Below, one piece after another: positions 46,183 to 57,150 of a DNA stretch of 64,000 bases (its first letter is position 1; every line of letters starts with the position of its first letter). The position numbers were made by a program, and so were the translations under genes. The notes under the pieces are model-generated. The model ran no database searches. It saw nothing but the letters and a program-made list of their open reading frames with translations, and was not told where the DNA came from. Source of the stretch: Ceratotherium simum simum. Lineage: Eukaryota; Chordata; Mammalia; Perissodactyla; Rhinocerotidae. The stretch is from positions 4,106,568 through 4,170,567 of the forward strand of contig NW_004454210.1 in the NCBI RefSeq assembly GCF_000283155.1, read 5' to 3'.

Positions 46183-47312
46183 GTCTCCAGAGAGAGCCCA
46201 ATCCTTGTCCTGTAATAACTGTAGAGCACTTTAAAGCATCAACGGGTGTTAAAGGCCTTCCCCTGTATCCAGACCCCTCCAGAGCACCTGGCACGAAAAC
46301 TCAGAACAGTTTAGAATCTGACTACTTGGCCCGAGATGGCCCTTCAAGCAACAGCTCATTCCACAGCAGTGAAGAGGAAGGGACTGACCTTGAGGGGGAC
46401 ATGCTAGACTGCAGTGGGTCTCGACCTCTCCTCATGGAGTCTGAAGACGAGGATGAGAGCTGCAAACCTCCACAGGAGAAGCTGGGAGGAGCCATTCCGT
46501 TCGCTCAGCCAGAAATCTCTACTGAGAAAGCAAAGGCAGTGCAAGGTGGAAGAAAGAACCAGTTCCAAACTGTCACACAACCAACTGCTGATGGTCTCGG
46601 TGAGCCAGATGTTTTTGCCACAGCCCCTTTCAGGAGCTCAAGGGTTCCGACTGATGACATGGACATTTTCTCCAAAGCCCCATTTGTCTCCAAGGGCAGT
46701 GTGGCTCCTCCTCAGCCAGAGGAGGCAGACGTGTTCTTGAGAGCTCCTTTTACCAAGAAGAAAAGCATGGAGGAGTTAACAGTTGCCCAGAGCACCTCCC
46801 AGGAGCTGCCTGCGCAGGCCAGTCTCCTCAGTCAGATAGATGATGTCCCTCTGCTCTCTGGCCTTGATCGAGCAGTGTATGCCTCTGTCCGAGCTCAGTA
46901 TTCCGTGACTGGTTTTGTCCAACAATCTAACCTCCCCTCCCATTCTGTACAAGCAGCAGACCATCTTGACAGCACCTCTCCCAGGGGATCCTCCCTGGAA
47001 TCTGGGGGCCATCCTAATGACAGAAACAAAGGACTTCAGCCCCAGAAAGAAGCTGTTACGGGCCCCGTGGCTGGCAAACCATTCCGCCCCCAGTCTTTAT
47101 CCAAATATTCCCGTCACTATAGCCCAGAAGATGAGCCAAGTCCAGAAGCCCAGCCCATCGCTGCCTACAAAATTGTTTCACAAACCAACAAGCAGTCGAT
47201 AGCTGGCTCTGTTTCCATCACATCCCTCTCCTCCAGGACTATGGAGCTGCCGGCTGCTGATCCTTTTGCTTTAGCACCCTTTCCTTCAAAATCAGGCAAG
47301 CAGAAACCTTAG
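46183..47312 (+). CDS. AAK1: AAK1 long-form terminal coding exon (AAK1L tail)
   Basis: The acceptor is cacttttctag. The codons are (G)GT, then LQREPNPCPVITVEHFKAST and onward for 375 residues after the split Gly, to TAG at 47310-47312. No earlier stop occurs, and no Met start is needed because this exon is spliced on from 35514. It encodes an acidic, Ser-rich tail with four D-x-F-x-x-APF units: DVFATAPF (46608), DIFSKAPF (46662), DVFLRAPF (46728) and DPFALAPF (47259). It ends KSGKQKP. A long AAK1 splice form with an extra clathrin-binding tail is known, and this exon fits it. It should also resemble the C-terminus of the paralogue BMP2K (recollection). Confidence 0.9.
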
Positions 47313-48533
47313 GAGCGATACCTGAGCCTTAGGCCTCTGTCTCTACTCCACCCTCGGTACCCACCACATCGCTCCCAGCTGAGCCTTCCTAAGAAGAAAT
47401 ATATCAGTTATTATCTTTCAGTTCCGTGGATCAGAGTAGAACTTCTTCAGTCAACAAACTCAGTTGCAGTGAGACTTAGTTGAAACCCCTTTAAGTTATG
47501 CTCATTTCTTTTGTTTATATTGATTTCTAGACTTTCGGGCATTTCCATCTCTATCTCCACTCAGAACTCTGCTGTTTTTTTGTTTGCCCAGAAACTGTTT
47601 AAATCCAGAAATACTTCACCCCAACCCCAAAGGAGCCATGTTACTGCTAGTTTATTCCTGCAGTTCCTGTTCTGAGTCATGTCCATCGAGGAATTAAGAT
47701 TAGTCCCTCCAGGACTTGCAAAGGGGATATTTCTGGAAAGAAATGCAAGATAAAACTCCTGCACATCAAGAGGAAGTGTAATCCTGCAGATACTAATCAT
47801 TCCTATAAAACCAGCAGCTCTAGAAGGATTCTCCAGATCTGTCTCTGAGTCTGTGCAAGCCAGGCTGGCCCTCATGCATGAGAGTGTCTGCGGGCGTGTC
47901 ACATCCTTTCCTATGTGAAAATGCAAACAGATGAGATATCTGTGCTCATGTCTAACAGTGTTGAGCCTTCCCCACATCCACACTTTTAAAATTAGTATGA
48001 GTGCACAGGTGTGTGTGTGCATGTGTGTGTGCACAGGAAGCATTTTTCTTTAGGTAAATCCTGTCCCATCATGCCTACCTCCAAAATCACTCAGTGACTG
48101 GTGTTTGTCTCCTGACATAGCTGACTTGAGCCCTGTTTTTATTTAGTTCTTTTCTCGTGGCAAGATTGAATTCACTGGAAGGTGCGGGAAAATCCTGCTG
48201 GAACTGAGGTTTCAGAGTAGATTTTTTTTCCTCCAGAATTTACTGTTTGCTATTAACAAATTCCGTTTACATGATCTTGAAAAATTAATTATCCTTATAC
48301 ATTTTCCCCTGAGAACAATGGAAAAGAGCACCTTGTTACAGTTCCAACCTCTGGGTATGTGGTCTTAGTAATTTTTAAAAGAACTTAAAAACCTTAGTTC
48401 TGAGCACTCCATACTGTCATTATGGAATTAATTAATCATGAGACTGGGCTACTAGATTAGTTTGCTTGTTTGTTTTTTCCAAATCCTTGCCATCTTTCTC
48501 TACTGCCTCTTGAGGAAATATAAATCTGAGACA

Positions 48534-48541
48534 TGTAAATA
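48534..48541 (+). promoter_or_regulatory. AAK1: Pumilio-type word in 3' UTR
   Basis: TGTAAATA fits the UGUANAUA recognition element of PUM1/PUM2. A single 8-mer of this kind is expected by chance about every few tens of kb in AT-rich DNA, so the support is modest. Confidence 0.3.
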
Positions 48542-49540
48542 AGTTTGTCTGGGAGAATGGAAAAGAGCTGAATCAGCTAGCCATGAAAACCTTTCAATTC
48601 TCTGTCCTCTTTAGATGTTGAAGTAGGCCAGATAGGTGACTGACTTGTGTTTTTGAAATGTCTTCTGTCTCTGGAAAGATCTGACTCATTCCTGGCTATT
48701 TTCATCCCTTTATTATTAGTGCCTTAAAATGAAACTTACGTCTCAATGTGACAATTTCTGCTGAGGAAGTTCAACTTAATGGAAAGAGTTGCTGCACCAT
48801 GTTTCAACTTGAAAGCTTCCTGGACTGTAGTAAACGTTAGTGATTTCTCCATTAGCTGGAGAAGTTGGGAGAGTTGCCTACCAAACCAGATTAATGATTT
48901 AAGAATTATTGGAAATTCATCCAAGAATCAAGCCTGAATGCCAGACTCTACTGCAGTTGAGTAGGTGTCATACTCTTTAAGAAGTTCAGAGATCTTGGCA
49001 GTAAAATATGAACAGCTACTTTTCAAGACTTTTTCTAGTTTAGTCTCCACCTATTTAAAATGTCCAGGTTAAAAGATAAACTTAAATAATTGGCACTGGA
49101 TCAGGGCTACCAGCAATGGTTTTCCAACTGAGGTTTCAACTGTGCCAGTCTTTCACTATGGTGGACGCTAAATGTTTATTCTAAGAGTTTGCTTTTCTCC
49201 CAAGGGTCATTTCTGATTGTTCTGTGTAACAATGGATGTAAAATCATCTTTCAAGTTGTATGAATAGTTTTGGCTAATGCATATGGAACTTTGCACACCA
49301 AACTCTTCCCCTGGCCGTTATCAATTAAAGCCATCAAAGGCAGGAACTAAGAGGATAGGAATATTCAGGGAGAGTTCTCACCCCAAGTCAAAAACTCTCA
49401 AAAAGTGGAAGGTCATTCTAATTCATTTTTCCAATATTCAGGATTACTTTTATAACAGCCCTGCAAAATATCTTTCCTTCGATTACTTGATCACTCCTTC
49501 CTAAACAAGTAGCCACCATTTTAGTTCTTAAGGTAAAATC

Positions 49541-49546
49541 AATAAA
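49541..49546 (+). terminator. AAK1: Candidate poly(A) signal for long AAK1 form
   Basis: AATAAA with tggtgattttattatatagttg just downstream. Another AATAAA lies at 49665-49670. Either would give a 3' UTR of about 2.3 kb. Confidence 0.4.
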
Positions 49547-51226
49547 ATCATGGTGATTTTATTATATAGTTGAATCATTTGTCAAGCATGGGCTTGTAAC
49601 CCTTTTTTATTCTGACTGGAGACCTATGATGAGTGGAGACTTGAAGTACCTTCTTTGAATAGGAAATAAATATAAATACATGCAAAGTACTTTTGTATTA
49701 TTCTTACTGAGTGATGCATGAAAATTTTTTGACTTGGATTACATTAATTATTAGCTAATAACTAGTGAATTCCACACTGATCTTCTTTGGATCATATAGG
49801 GTAAATGTATCATCTAACGATAAAATGTTCTTGCCAGAAGCCATCCTGAATCTGGAAATCTGGAAAATTTAGTTTTAAGCGAATCAGGAGTGCTCAGAGT
49901 GCTTTGAATTAGTAGCAAATGCATGTTTCCAACAACTATACTGCAACAAGTTAACACTAAAGGGAAAGGGAAAATATATAGTCAAAAATATACTGCACTT
50001 CTTGTTTTAGTTTGTTTTATGTGTTATTTGCTTTACACATCTGATAGGGAATGCAGAAACTTGTGACCTTTCATTTCAGTGGCGCACGATGAGCCAGAAC
50101 ATATTTAGACATAAAGCATTGAACCACAACATGCACTGATGAACTCGTAAAGAATCCACATTAATTGACTAACAGGCACTATTGAATTATTGAAGTTATT
50201 TATATGTGGTGAAAAATACTTAACATAAATGTATCTTGGGCTCACATACAAGCCCTTTAGCTCCAAATCCTTGTTAGATTGGAAAATGGAATAAACAAAA
50301 TTTGATGGTGAAGCAGACGCTGGGCAGGACCTAATGAAATCTAGGTCATAAACTATTTAATTCTGGGCTCACTCATTGTTGAGTTGAAAATTTCATATGT
50401 GTAGACTGGTGTATATGTTTTCACAAACCCATGTTAGGTCTGAGTTTAATCTGGCAACCAGGATTTCTTTGTAAACATTCAAGAAAAATACCAATATCTT
50501 ATTGACCCATTATTTATTAAGTTTTAGAATACATGAATATCAGTGTTTCCAACTATTTGGTGGACATTTCAGTGACATAAATAGCAGATTTTCAGTTTTA
50601 TTTAAAGTAAGTGTAATCACCAGAGTGATCTGACAACAGAAATTCAATCATGGTGTATTTGATCCCATAAAGAACAGTCATCAATACATAGATCATATAA
50701 TAGGTATGCATTATATCAAATAGGAAATTGTATAGGAAACTGGAGGAGGGTGAGATCCAACTCTCTAGCAGGAAGGATACTACTTAAAACGGAGTCACTT
50801 GGGTCCCTTTAATAAAGATGTTATTCTCTACTGTGTCTTTGGAATTGAAATTGGAGAACACGTGCCAATCAACTCTGGAATGGCTGCTGGTCACACAGAT
50901 GCAGTTTTATCTGAGACATTTGGAACCCAGATTATTTTGATGAAAGGTACATAGGAGAGCCGCTGAAAAGACCACAGCTTCTAAGGAGGCAGGGGCACCT
51001 TGTAAGTGCCCACAGCCACTCCTGAGTTCTAATCCTCTTCTAACCTGCCTGGTGGAGTAAACATGAAGATTTTAAATGGAATCATGTAATTTAAATTTAT
51101 AGTTTTTCTTATACTTTTGTCAACTACCATTTGTGTGGTTTTGGGCTGTCTTTTTTTTTCTTTTAACCACCAGAACACTTGCAAACTTGTGAAGTTCACT
51201 TAAGGAAGGATTTCAAAATGCTTGAA

Positions 51227-51232
51227 AATAAA
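51227..51232 (+). terminator. AAK1: Candidate poly(A) signal
   Basis: AATAAA followed by a GT/T-rich stretch (ttgggaattatttttgtgtt). This would be a distal end for the long form, about 3.9 kb after its stop. Confidence 0.4.
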
Positions 51233-52094
51233 CAGTAGTATCTAGTTGGGAATTATTTTTGTGTTCTTTTGCTACAGAAGAAATTTGCTAGGTTGCAGAA
51301 AACAACTACCTGGCTCAGCTTAGATGTGGGAATGCACTCTGGCAGTGTCTTGATTCCCAGGATGCCAGCTTGCTCTCTGACTTCCTGGTCCCATCTGCCT
51401 CATTTGCACCTTGACCTTTGTTAGGAAACAGGCCTCCCATGTGTGGTACGCAAGATCCCATCATTAAAATACTGCCAGACACAGCTCGACACAGCTCATT
51501 CCTGTTTTTTCTCTACCCCTGCAAGTCTTCCCAGCTCACTTCCCTTGTTCCTGTGCCTGCTTCATTTCCTCACTTGACATTCCCCCATTATGACGTATCA
51601 ATAAGTGGATGATGAGAGGTATGATTGAATGATCATGTCAATTTTTATTTGCTTCCTTCGTTACTGTAAACAGTTTCTTCTTAAGTTTCAGCCTAGCCTG
51701 TGATAATCTCACCACACTGGAATAATTCCAAATAAGAATGAAAGGGCTCACCTTCCCCATTTCTTATGAATTTCTTAAGGATGAAGGAAGGTTGGCAGAA
51801 GCCCAGCCTTACTGAGGAGACACAACCCAAAGGCATTTCTCCACCTTCATCTAACACAGGCATAGAGTGCAGAGGGAAGTTTATGTGTGAAGAGACTCTG
51901 GAATAGCTTGTAAAAATGACTAAATGTAACCAGCACACTGGTGGCTTCATCCAGTATTCCCATAACTTGTAATTCCATAGGAAATTTAGTCTGAGCTACT
52001 TGCCAGCAGTCTCAATATATGTGACACTGTTTTGAGTTTATGATAACAATATTTTGTTCTTGAAATCAAGTCAATGTTATCTGCATTTCATTGT

Positions 52095-52320
52095 TGTTTT
52101 TTTTTTTTTAAAGATTTTTTTTTTATTTATTTTATTTTTTTGCCCCCAAAGCCCCAGTAGATAGTTGCATGTCATAGCTGCACACCCTTCTAGTTGCTGT
52201 ATGTGGGACTCGGCCTCAGGATGGACAGAGAAGTGGTGCCTTGATGCGCACCCGGGATCCGAACCCGGGCCGCCAGCATCGCAGCGCGCGCACTTAACCA
52301 CCAAGCCACAGGGCCGGCCC
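52095..52320 (-). mobile_element. ERE SINE, minus strand
   Basis: On the minus strand it starts GGGCCGGCCCTGTGGCTTGG, with a perfect B box, and ends in T-rich (A-tail) sequence. The perfect 17-bp duplication tatctgcatttcattgt lies at 52078-52094 and 52321-52337. Confidence 0.95.
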
Positions 52321-52534
52321 TATCTGCATTTCATTGTAATAGAACCAGATATACATGTTAAAGGAATCTGATTTCTTTTGGCAAGGAATTGCAGATATGG
52401 CTTTTACCAATGTCAGTTAAAGTGAGACTTTGGGAGTGAGAGAAGACAATGGCAGCCTTTTCACTCTGAAATGGAAGTCAATTGTATTCTCTCAGTCTAC
52501 CAAAGACTCCTGTTGGAGAAGTGTGAATGGAGTG

Positions 52535-52570
52535 TCTGTGTGTGTATGTGTGTGTATGTATGTATGTATC
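52535..52570. repeat. (TG)n / (TATG)n simple repeat
   Basis: Alternating tgtgtg and tgta/tatg units. Confidence 0.85.
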
Positions 52571-53649
52571 ATGCTTTCTGCCATGGTGTTAAGACCTCTT
52601 AATGAAGGCAATCCAAAGAATACCAAGAGGTGACAGTAGGTATTTGGCATAAGTAAATTCAGTTCCATTTGCCAACAACTCTCTGAATTAGAACTGGAGT
52701 TGTTCTCGATAAGAGTGGGAAAAATCAGTCATTGCCTTAGTCTCATTTCCACGGTAAGCATGCTCTTCACATCAGCAAGGATGAAACTCAGTAGGGGTTG
52801 ACCTGAACCTTTGGCTCATGTGTGGTGTTGGGAGGGCAGTGGTGACCAGAAGACCACAAGGCCTGCAAGATGTTACTTTGAAAGAGGGAACGTTTAAGGT
52901 CACTTGTTAGGGAGTAGAAACCAAATAAAGGCCAAGGACCATACTCATTCCATGAAGAAGAGGTGAACTCCCTCTACTGACTGTATTTTTGAGTTGACTG
53001 AATGAGGAGGTTGACCCCCCGTAAGGAGTATTGAGGTCAGCAGACCTCAGAAAACAATATGTGCATGCAATCTCAAGAGCTGTGAACATGGGAAAGGAAA
53101 GGAAAAAGACATTTATAAAGTCAATCTTAACAGTTTTTGCAATACCTCTTATTTGCAGACTATTGGATTTATGTTATTGCACTCTTTGTGTGATCTATCT
53201 TATGTATCTGATAGTTTTTATGAATAATTGTTTGAGTTGTAAACTCCTATATACTTTATTAAAATGGACCTGATTAAAATAAATGATTTACACTTTGTAT
53301 TATTTCCTAAGTAAGTCAGATCTTCCTATAGTGGCCACAAGAGAACTCAGTAGCAGAAGATACCATTGGTAAAATTTGAAATGAACCAAAAATTGACTAA
53401 TCTTCCTTATAAAATGAATATAGGAAAGACTGGATCCCAGTGAAAATTACAATAAAATGGAAAAACATTGCATAGGAAATTGATCCAAGAATTAAATTGG
53501 CTTAACGGAGTTGCTTAATAGAATTTCTTGATGAACATTCATCAATATTAGCCCAGTTAAAATATCTGTATTCAAAAACATTGGGTGAAACACCCACAGT
53601 GGTTCAAAATGCTCTGTGTCTGCACATGGCTATCAAAGTGAAGTTGTCC

Positions 53650-54090
53650 AGATGGCCATTAGCTGTATGGATCAGGAGAGAAGTCTTGACTGCTGATAGA
53701 GGGAAATCACCAGTGAGCGGTATTTGAATGCCTGGATATGATGAGGTCAATGAAGGAGAATGTAGAATGAGAAGAAGAGCACCTATAACATCCTTTGGGA
53801 ACATCAACATTTAAAGGATGGGTGGAGAAAAAAAGCCATGAAAGAAACTGAGCCACAAACATAGACAGAAAAACAGAAGGGTGACACCGAAGCTAAGGGA
53901 GGAAAAAATTTTAAGAATGAGCAGTGGTCAGTAGTGTTAAATGCCACAGGTCAAAAGAGACAGAAAAATGTTCATTGGACTTGTCAATTAGGAGGCCACT
54001 GATGATCTCAGCAAGAGCAATTTTAATAAAGTGATGGGGGAAGATTGCAGTGGGTTGAGGAGTGAGCAGAGTGTAAAAAACGAAGGATAC
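53650..54090 (+). repeat. Ancient dispersed repeat, same family as 61553-62715
   Basis: Phrases such as 'caattaggaggccactgatg', 'agattgcagtgggttgagga' and 'gtgttaaatgccacaggtca' recur in other mammalian loci and match the order seen at 62270-62715. The family name was not determined. Confidence 0.45.
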
Positions 54091-54465
54091 ATTTTAAAGA
54101 ACAAGGTGGTTCTAATTTTACACAAGGAGCTTGAATAATCCACAATTTAAGGGCACACCATACTTGCACTGATCCTTCCCCTAGAACACCAACTTGGTCC
54201 CCAATTTTTTTTTTTTTACATTATATGGTGATGTTTTTTTCTTAAAAGATTTATCTTTCTTAAATTAACAGCCTTCTCTATATCTTCTTATATCTAACTT
54301 GCATTCCAATATCATTGATTTGCATGTGTTTTTTTCCTCCAGTTCTCATACTAGTAACATCATTGAACAAATGTTTAATAGATGACATTTTTAGGATAGA
54401 AAAGGAGAATTACAGCATAGTATCAGTGAATTAAAAAAAAAAAAAAGAAAAACAACTATGGTCAA

Positions 54466-54945
54466 TGTGGTAGGCTGAATAATGCCTCCCCACGCCCCCA
54501 ATATATCTGTGTCCTAATCCCCAGAACCTGTGAATGATACCTTATATAGCAAAGGGAGTTGCCATATGTGATTAAGACAAGGATCTTGAAATGGGGAGAT
54601 TATCCTGGATTATCTTGGTAGGCCCAACATAATCACAGCGTCCTTGAAGAGAGATGCCAAGGAAGTCCGAGAAGAAGGCAATGTGATGACAGAAGCAAAG
54701 ATTGGAGTGATAGTTTGAAGATGGAGGAAGCCAAAGAATACAAGTAGCCACTAGAGGGTGAAAAAGACAAGGAAACAGATTCTCCCCTCAGAGCCCCTAG
54801 AAGGAACCAGCCCTGCCGACAACTTGACAGTAAAAATGACTTTAAACTTCTGACCTCCAGCCTGAAGGGAACAAATTTGCTATTTTAAGCCTCTAAATTT
54901 GTGATAATTTGTTACAGCAGCAATAAGAAACTAATCCAGTCACTA
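54466..54945 (+). mobile_element. LTR-like element (MaLR/ERVL-type, probably MLT1 class)
   Basis: The left end is 'gtaggctgaataatgcctcc', with 'ctaatccccagaacctgtga', 'gatcttgaaatggggagatt' and 'atcctggattatcttggtag' inside, and the right end is 'gtgataatttgttacagcag'. This is a solitary LTR-like sequence; no retroviral coding region is visible. The class is from recall. Confidence 0.5.
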
Positions 54946-55049
54946 AAATTACTCTCGAGAGTTCTAAGACAAGTTAACAACAGCATAGTTCTTACAATAG
55001 TGACAAAGGTCCATGGATACCTGGTGTTGAGGAATGGTGGTGAGGAACA

Positions 55050-55245
55050 TTGGTTAAGACTGCTTAGGTTCACATCTCTTGTCCATCACTTCCTAGCTGT
55101 GTAATCTTGAACAAATTACTGAACTTCTAAGAGTCTGTTTCTTCATTTGTAAAATAGGCATAACATTAAATGCCCATGTCATAGATTGTTATGAAGTGTG
55201 CTTAGAAGAGTGGCCCATTTTAAGTGCTCAATGTTAGCCATTTCT
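55050..55245 (+). repeat. MIR SINE
   Basis: 'ccatcacttcctagctgtgt', 'cttgaacaaattactgaact', 'gtttcttcatttgtaaaata', 'aagtgctcaatgttagcc' is a near-complete MIR. Confidence 0.75.
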
Positions 55246-55449
55246 GTTTGAGTCACCAGCTGTAGTGGCGCCACTGTGTGGTAATGGCACAATTCCCTCA
55301 GCCCACTAGCTTTGAAATTGTGCTTTACCTGACAACTTTTAATATTTGCGTTTATTTCATATTTTGTATGAGTTGAGACTTTATTAATATTCTGTGTAGC
55401 ACTTTCAAATTCATATAAAATGTGACCAAGCTAAGGCTTGAAGAGAAGT

Positions 55450-56775
55450 GAAAAAAGAGCTAGAGAGCTTGCCAGTATAAGAGAATAAAAAATAAATGGA
55501 AAACAAACATAGCCAGCACCCAGGTCTTGGTTTCTAAATACTGTTCTCTAACAAAAGGAAGAGGGCTCCATGGAGAAATGGCTGGTTCTAGGGCTGGGGC
55601 AGGAAATATACAAGATGAACCAGAGCATCTTGCAGTGCCAGAAAGTAAAGAAGTGCTCAAAAAAAAAAAAAACAGAGTTACAGAGACACAGGAGCCAACC
55701 TGAAAGAACTCCCAATGGTCAAAGCTGGAACAATTTGAGCAACAAAATAAATAACATAGTATTAGATTGTGATAAAGTAAGAAAATATAAAATAAATATC
55801 CATGAGACCATACTGACATAAAAAATGATTGAATAAATAAATGGGGAAGAAAAGACATATCTCACACAGAATTTCTATTAGTTTACATAGACCCACCCCA
55901 CCTCCTGAAAGTGGAACTTAATTCTACAAGCTTTGAATGTGGGCTATGCTTCCAGAGTGTGGAAGGGAGATGTGGGGAAGTAACCTCACAGTGGGAAAAC
56001 CTGACAAACACCACCTCAGCCAGATGATCAAGGTTAACATCAACAATGATAAGTCATGTTGATAATATGTATCCTTGATACTTTGTGATGAGAAGGGCAC
56101 TTCACCTCTGTGGTCTTCCTCCCAAAAACCCATAACCCCAGTCTAACCAAGAGAGAATAACATCATACAATCCCCATTGAGGGGCATTCTACAAAATACC
56201 TGACCAGCACTCCTCAAAACAGTCAAAGTCATCAAAAACAAGGAAAGTCTGAGAAACTGTCACAGGCCAGAAGATACTAGGCGATCTGACATGTAAATGT
56301 AATGTATCCCAGATAGGATCCTGGAGCAGAAAAAAACATGAGGGAAAAAGTAGTGAAATCCAAATAAACTGTGGAGTTTGGTTAAGGTCAGTTCCTTAGT
56401 TGTAATAAATACAGTCACGCATTGCTTAGCAACAGGGATACAATCTGAGAAGTGCATCGTTAGGCAATTTCATCATTATGCAAACATCTTAGACTGTACT
56501 TACACAAACCTAGATGGTATAGCCTACTGCACACCTGGGCTATATGGAACTAATCTTGTGGGACCACTGTCATATATGTGGTCTGTTGTTGACTGAAATG
56601 TTGTTATGCAGCACATGACTGTAGTAATGCTGGTTCCTTAGTTGTGGCAAATGTATAATGATAATGTAAGATGCTCTCAACATGGGAAACTGGGTAAGGG
56701 ATATAAAGAAACAATCTTTACTATCCTTGAAACTTTTCTGTAAATCTAATAGTATTCCAGAATAAAAAGTTTAGT
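55450..56775 (+). repeat. Old LINE-1 3' region, split by a MITE
   Basis: It reads 'caaagctggaacaatttgag', 'atgattgaataaataaatgg', 'ggatcctggagcaga', then after the MITE 'gggaaactgggtaagggata', 'cttttctgtaaatctaatag' and 'ttccagaataaaaagttta', all L1M 3'-UTR phrases in the right order. The words 'gttccttagttgt' occur on both sides of the MITE, so the junction may include a short duplication. Confidence 0.65.
56412..56621. mobile_element. Tigger-type (TcMar) MITE with TA duplications
   Basis: The ends are inverted (cagtcacgcattgcttagca at left; complement-like gttatgcagcacatgactg at right) and TA dinucleotides flank at 56410-56411 and 56622-56623, the mariner-class hallmark. The body has 'cttacacaaacctagatggt' and 'atagcctactgcacacc'. 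Only about 210 bp are present, so the internal part seems deleted relative to longer copies. Confidence 0.75.
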
Positions 56776-56784
56776 TAAAAAAAT

Positions 56785-57150
56785 AAATTGGAATACTACT
56801 CAGCCATAAAAAAGACAAAATTGTGCCATTTGTGACAACATGGATGGACCTTGAGGGTATTATGCTGAGTGAAATAAGTCAGACAGAGAAAGACAAATAC
56901 CATATGATTTCACTCATATGTGGAAGATAAACAACAAACACATAAATAAGGAGAATAGATTAGTGGTTACCAGAGGACATGGGGGTGGGGGGAGGGCAAA
57001 ATGGGTAAAGGGGCACATATGTATGGTGATGGATAAGAACTAGACCATTGGTGGTGAACACAATGCAGTCTATACAGAAACTGAAATATAATAATGTACA
57101 CCTGAAATGTACACAATGTTGTAAGCCAGTATGACCCCAATAAAATAATT
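56785..57150 (+). repeat. LINE-1 3' end, plus strand
   Basis: Well preserved: 'ggaatactactcagccataa', 'acaacatggatggaccttga', 'gagtgaaataagtcagacag'-like, 'catatgatttcactcatatg', 'agtatgaccccaataaaata'. Confidence 0.85.

Larger units (their letters stand above)
2106..47312 (+). other. AAK1: AAK1 locus, 3' half (kinase domain lies upstream)
   Basis: The gene encodes AP2-associated protein kinase 1, a Ser/Thr kinase of the NAK (Ark/Prk) family. It phosphorylates the mu2 subunit of the AP-2 adaptor and acts at clathrin-coated pits. This window has no kinase exon. It contains the Gln/Pro-rich region, the adaptor-binding region and the C-terminus. Splicing exons 2106-36509 gives about 606 residues, which fits a human protein of about 960 residues whose kinase domain occupies roughly the first third. 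Using the exon at 46183 in place of 36415 gives about 950 residues from this window. All introns are GT-AG and every junction keeps the frame, so this is the active gene and not a retrocopy. Confidence 0.96.
47313..52094 (+). other. AAK1: Putative 3' UTR of long AAK1 form and downstream DNA
   Basis: This 4.8-kb stretch is AT-rich and almost free of recognisable transposons, as expected of a long brain-type 3' UTR. AATAAA signals occur at 49541, 49665 and 51227, among others. A Pumilio-type word TGTAAATA lies at 48534-48541. No ORF has a recognisable product. The true mRNA end is unknown. Confidence 0.55.

Noticed and set aside
46326..46328. TTG at 46326 as the start of an independent 328-residue protein
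   Set aside because: The frame is open upstream to the splice acceptor at 46182 and matches the AAK1 phase. It is an alternative last exon, not a separate gene, and TTG is not a normal nuclear start codon.
55460..55858. A 132-codon minus-strand ORF rich in hydrophobic residues
   Set aside because: It is antisense to an old LINE-1 3' region; the apparent membrane segments come from T-rich complement of A-rich DNA.
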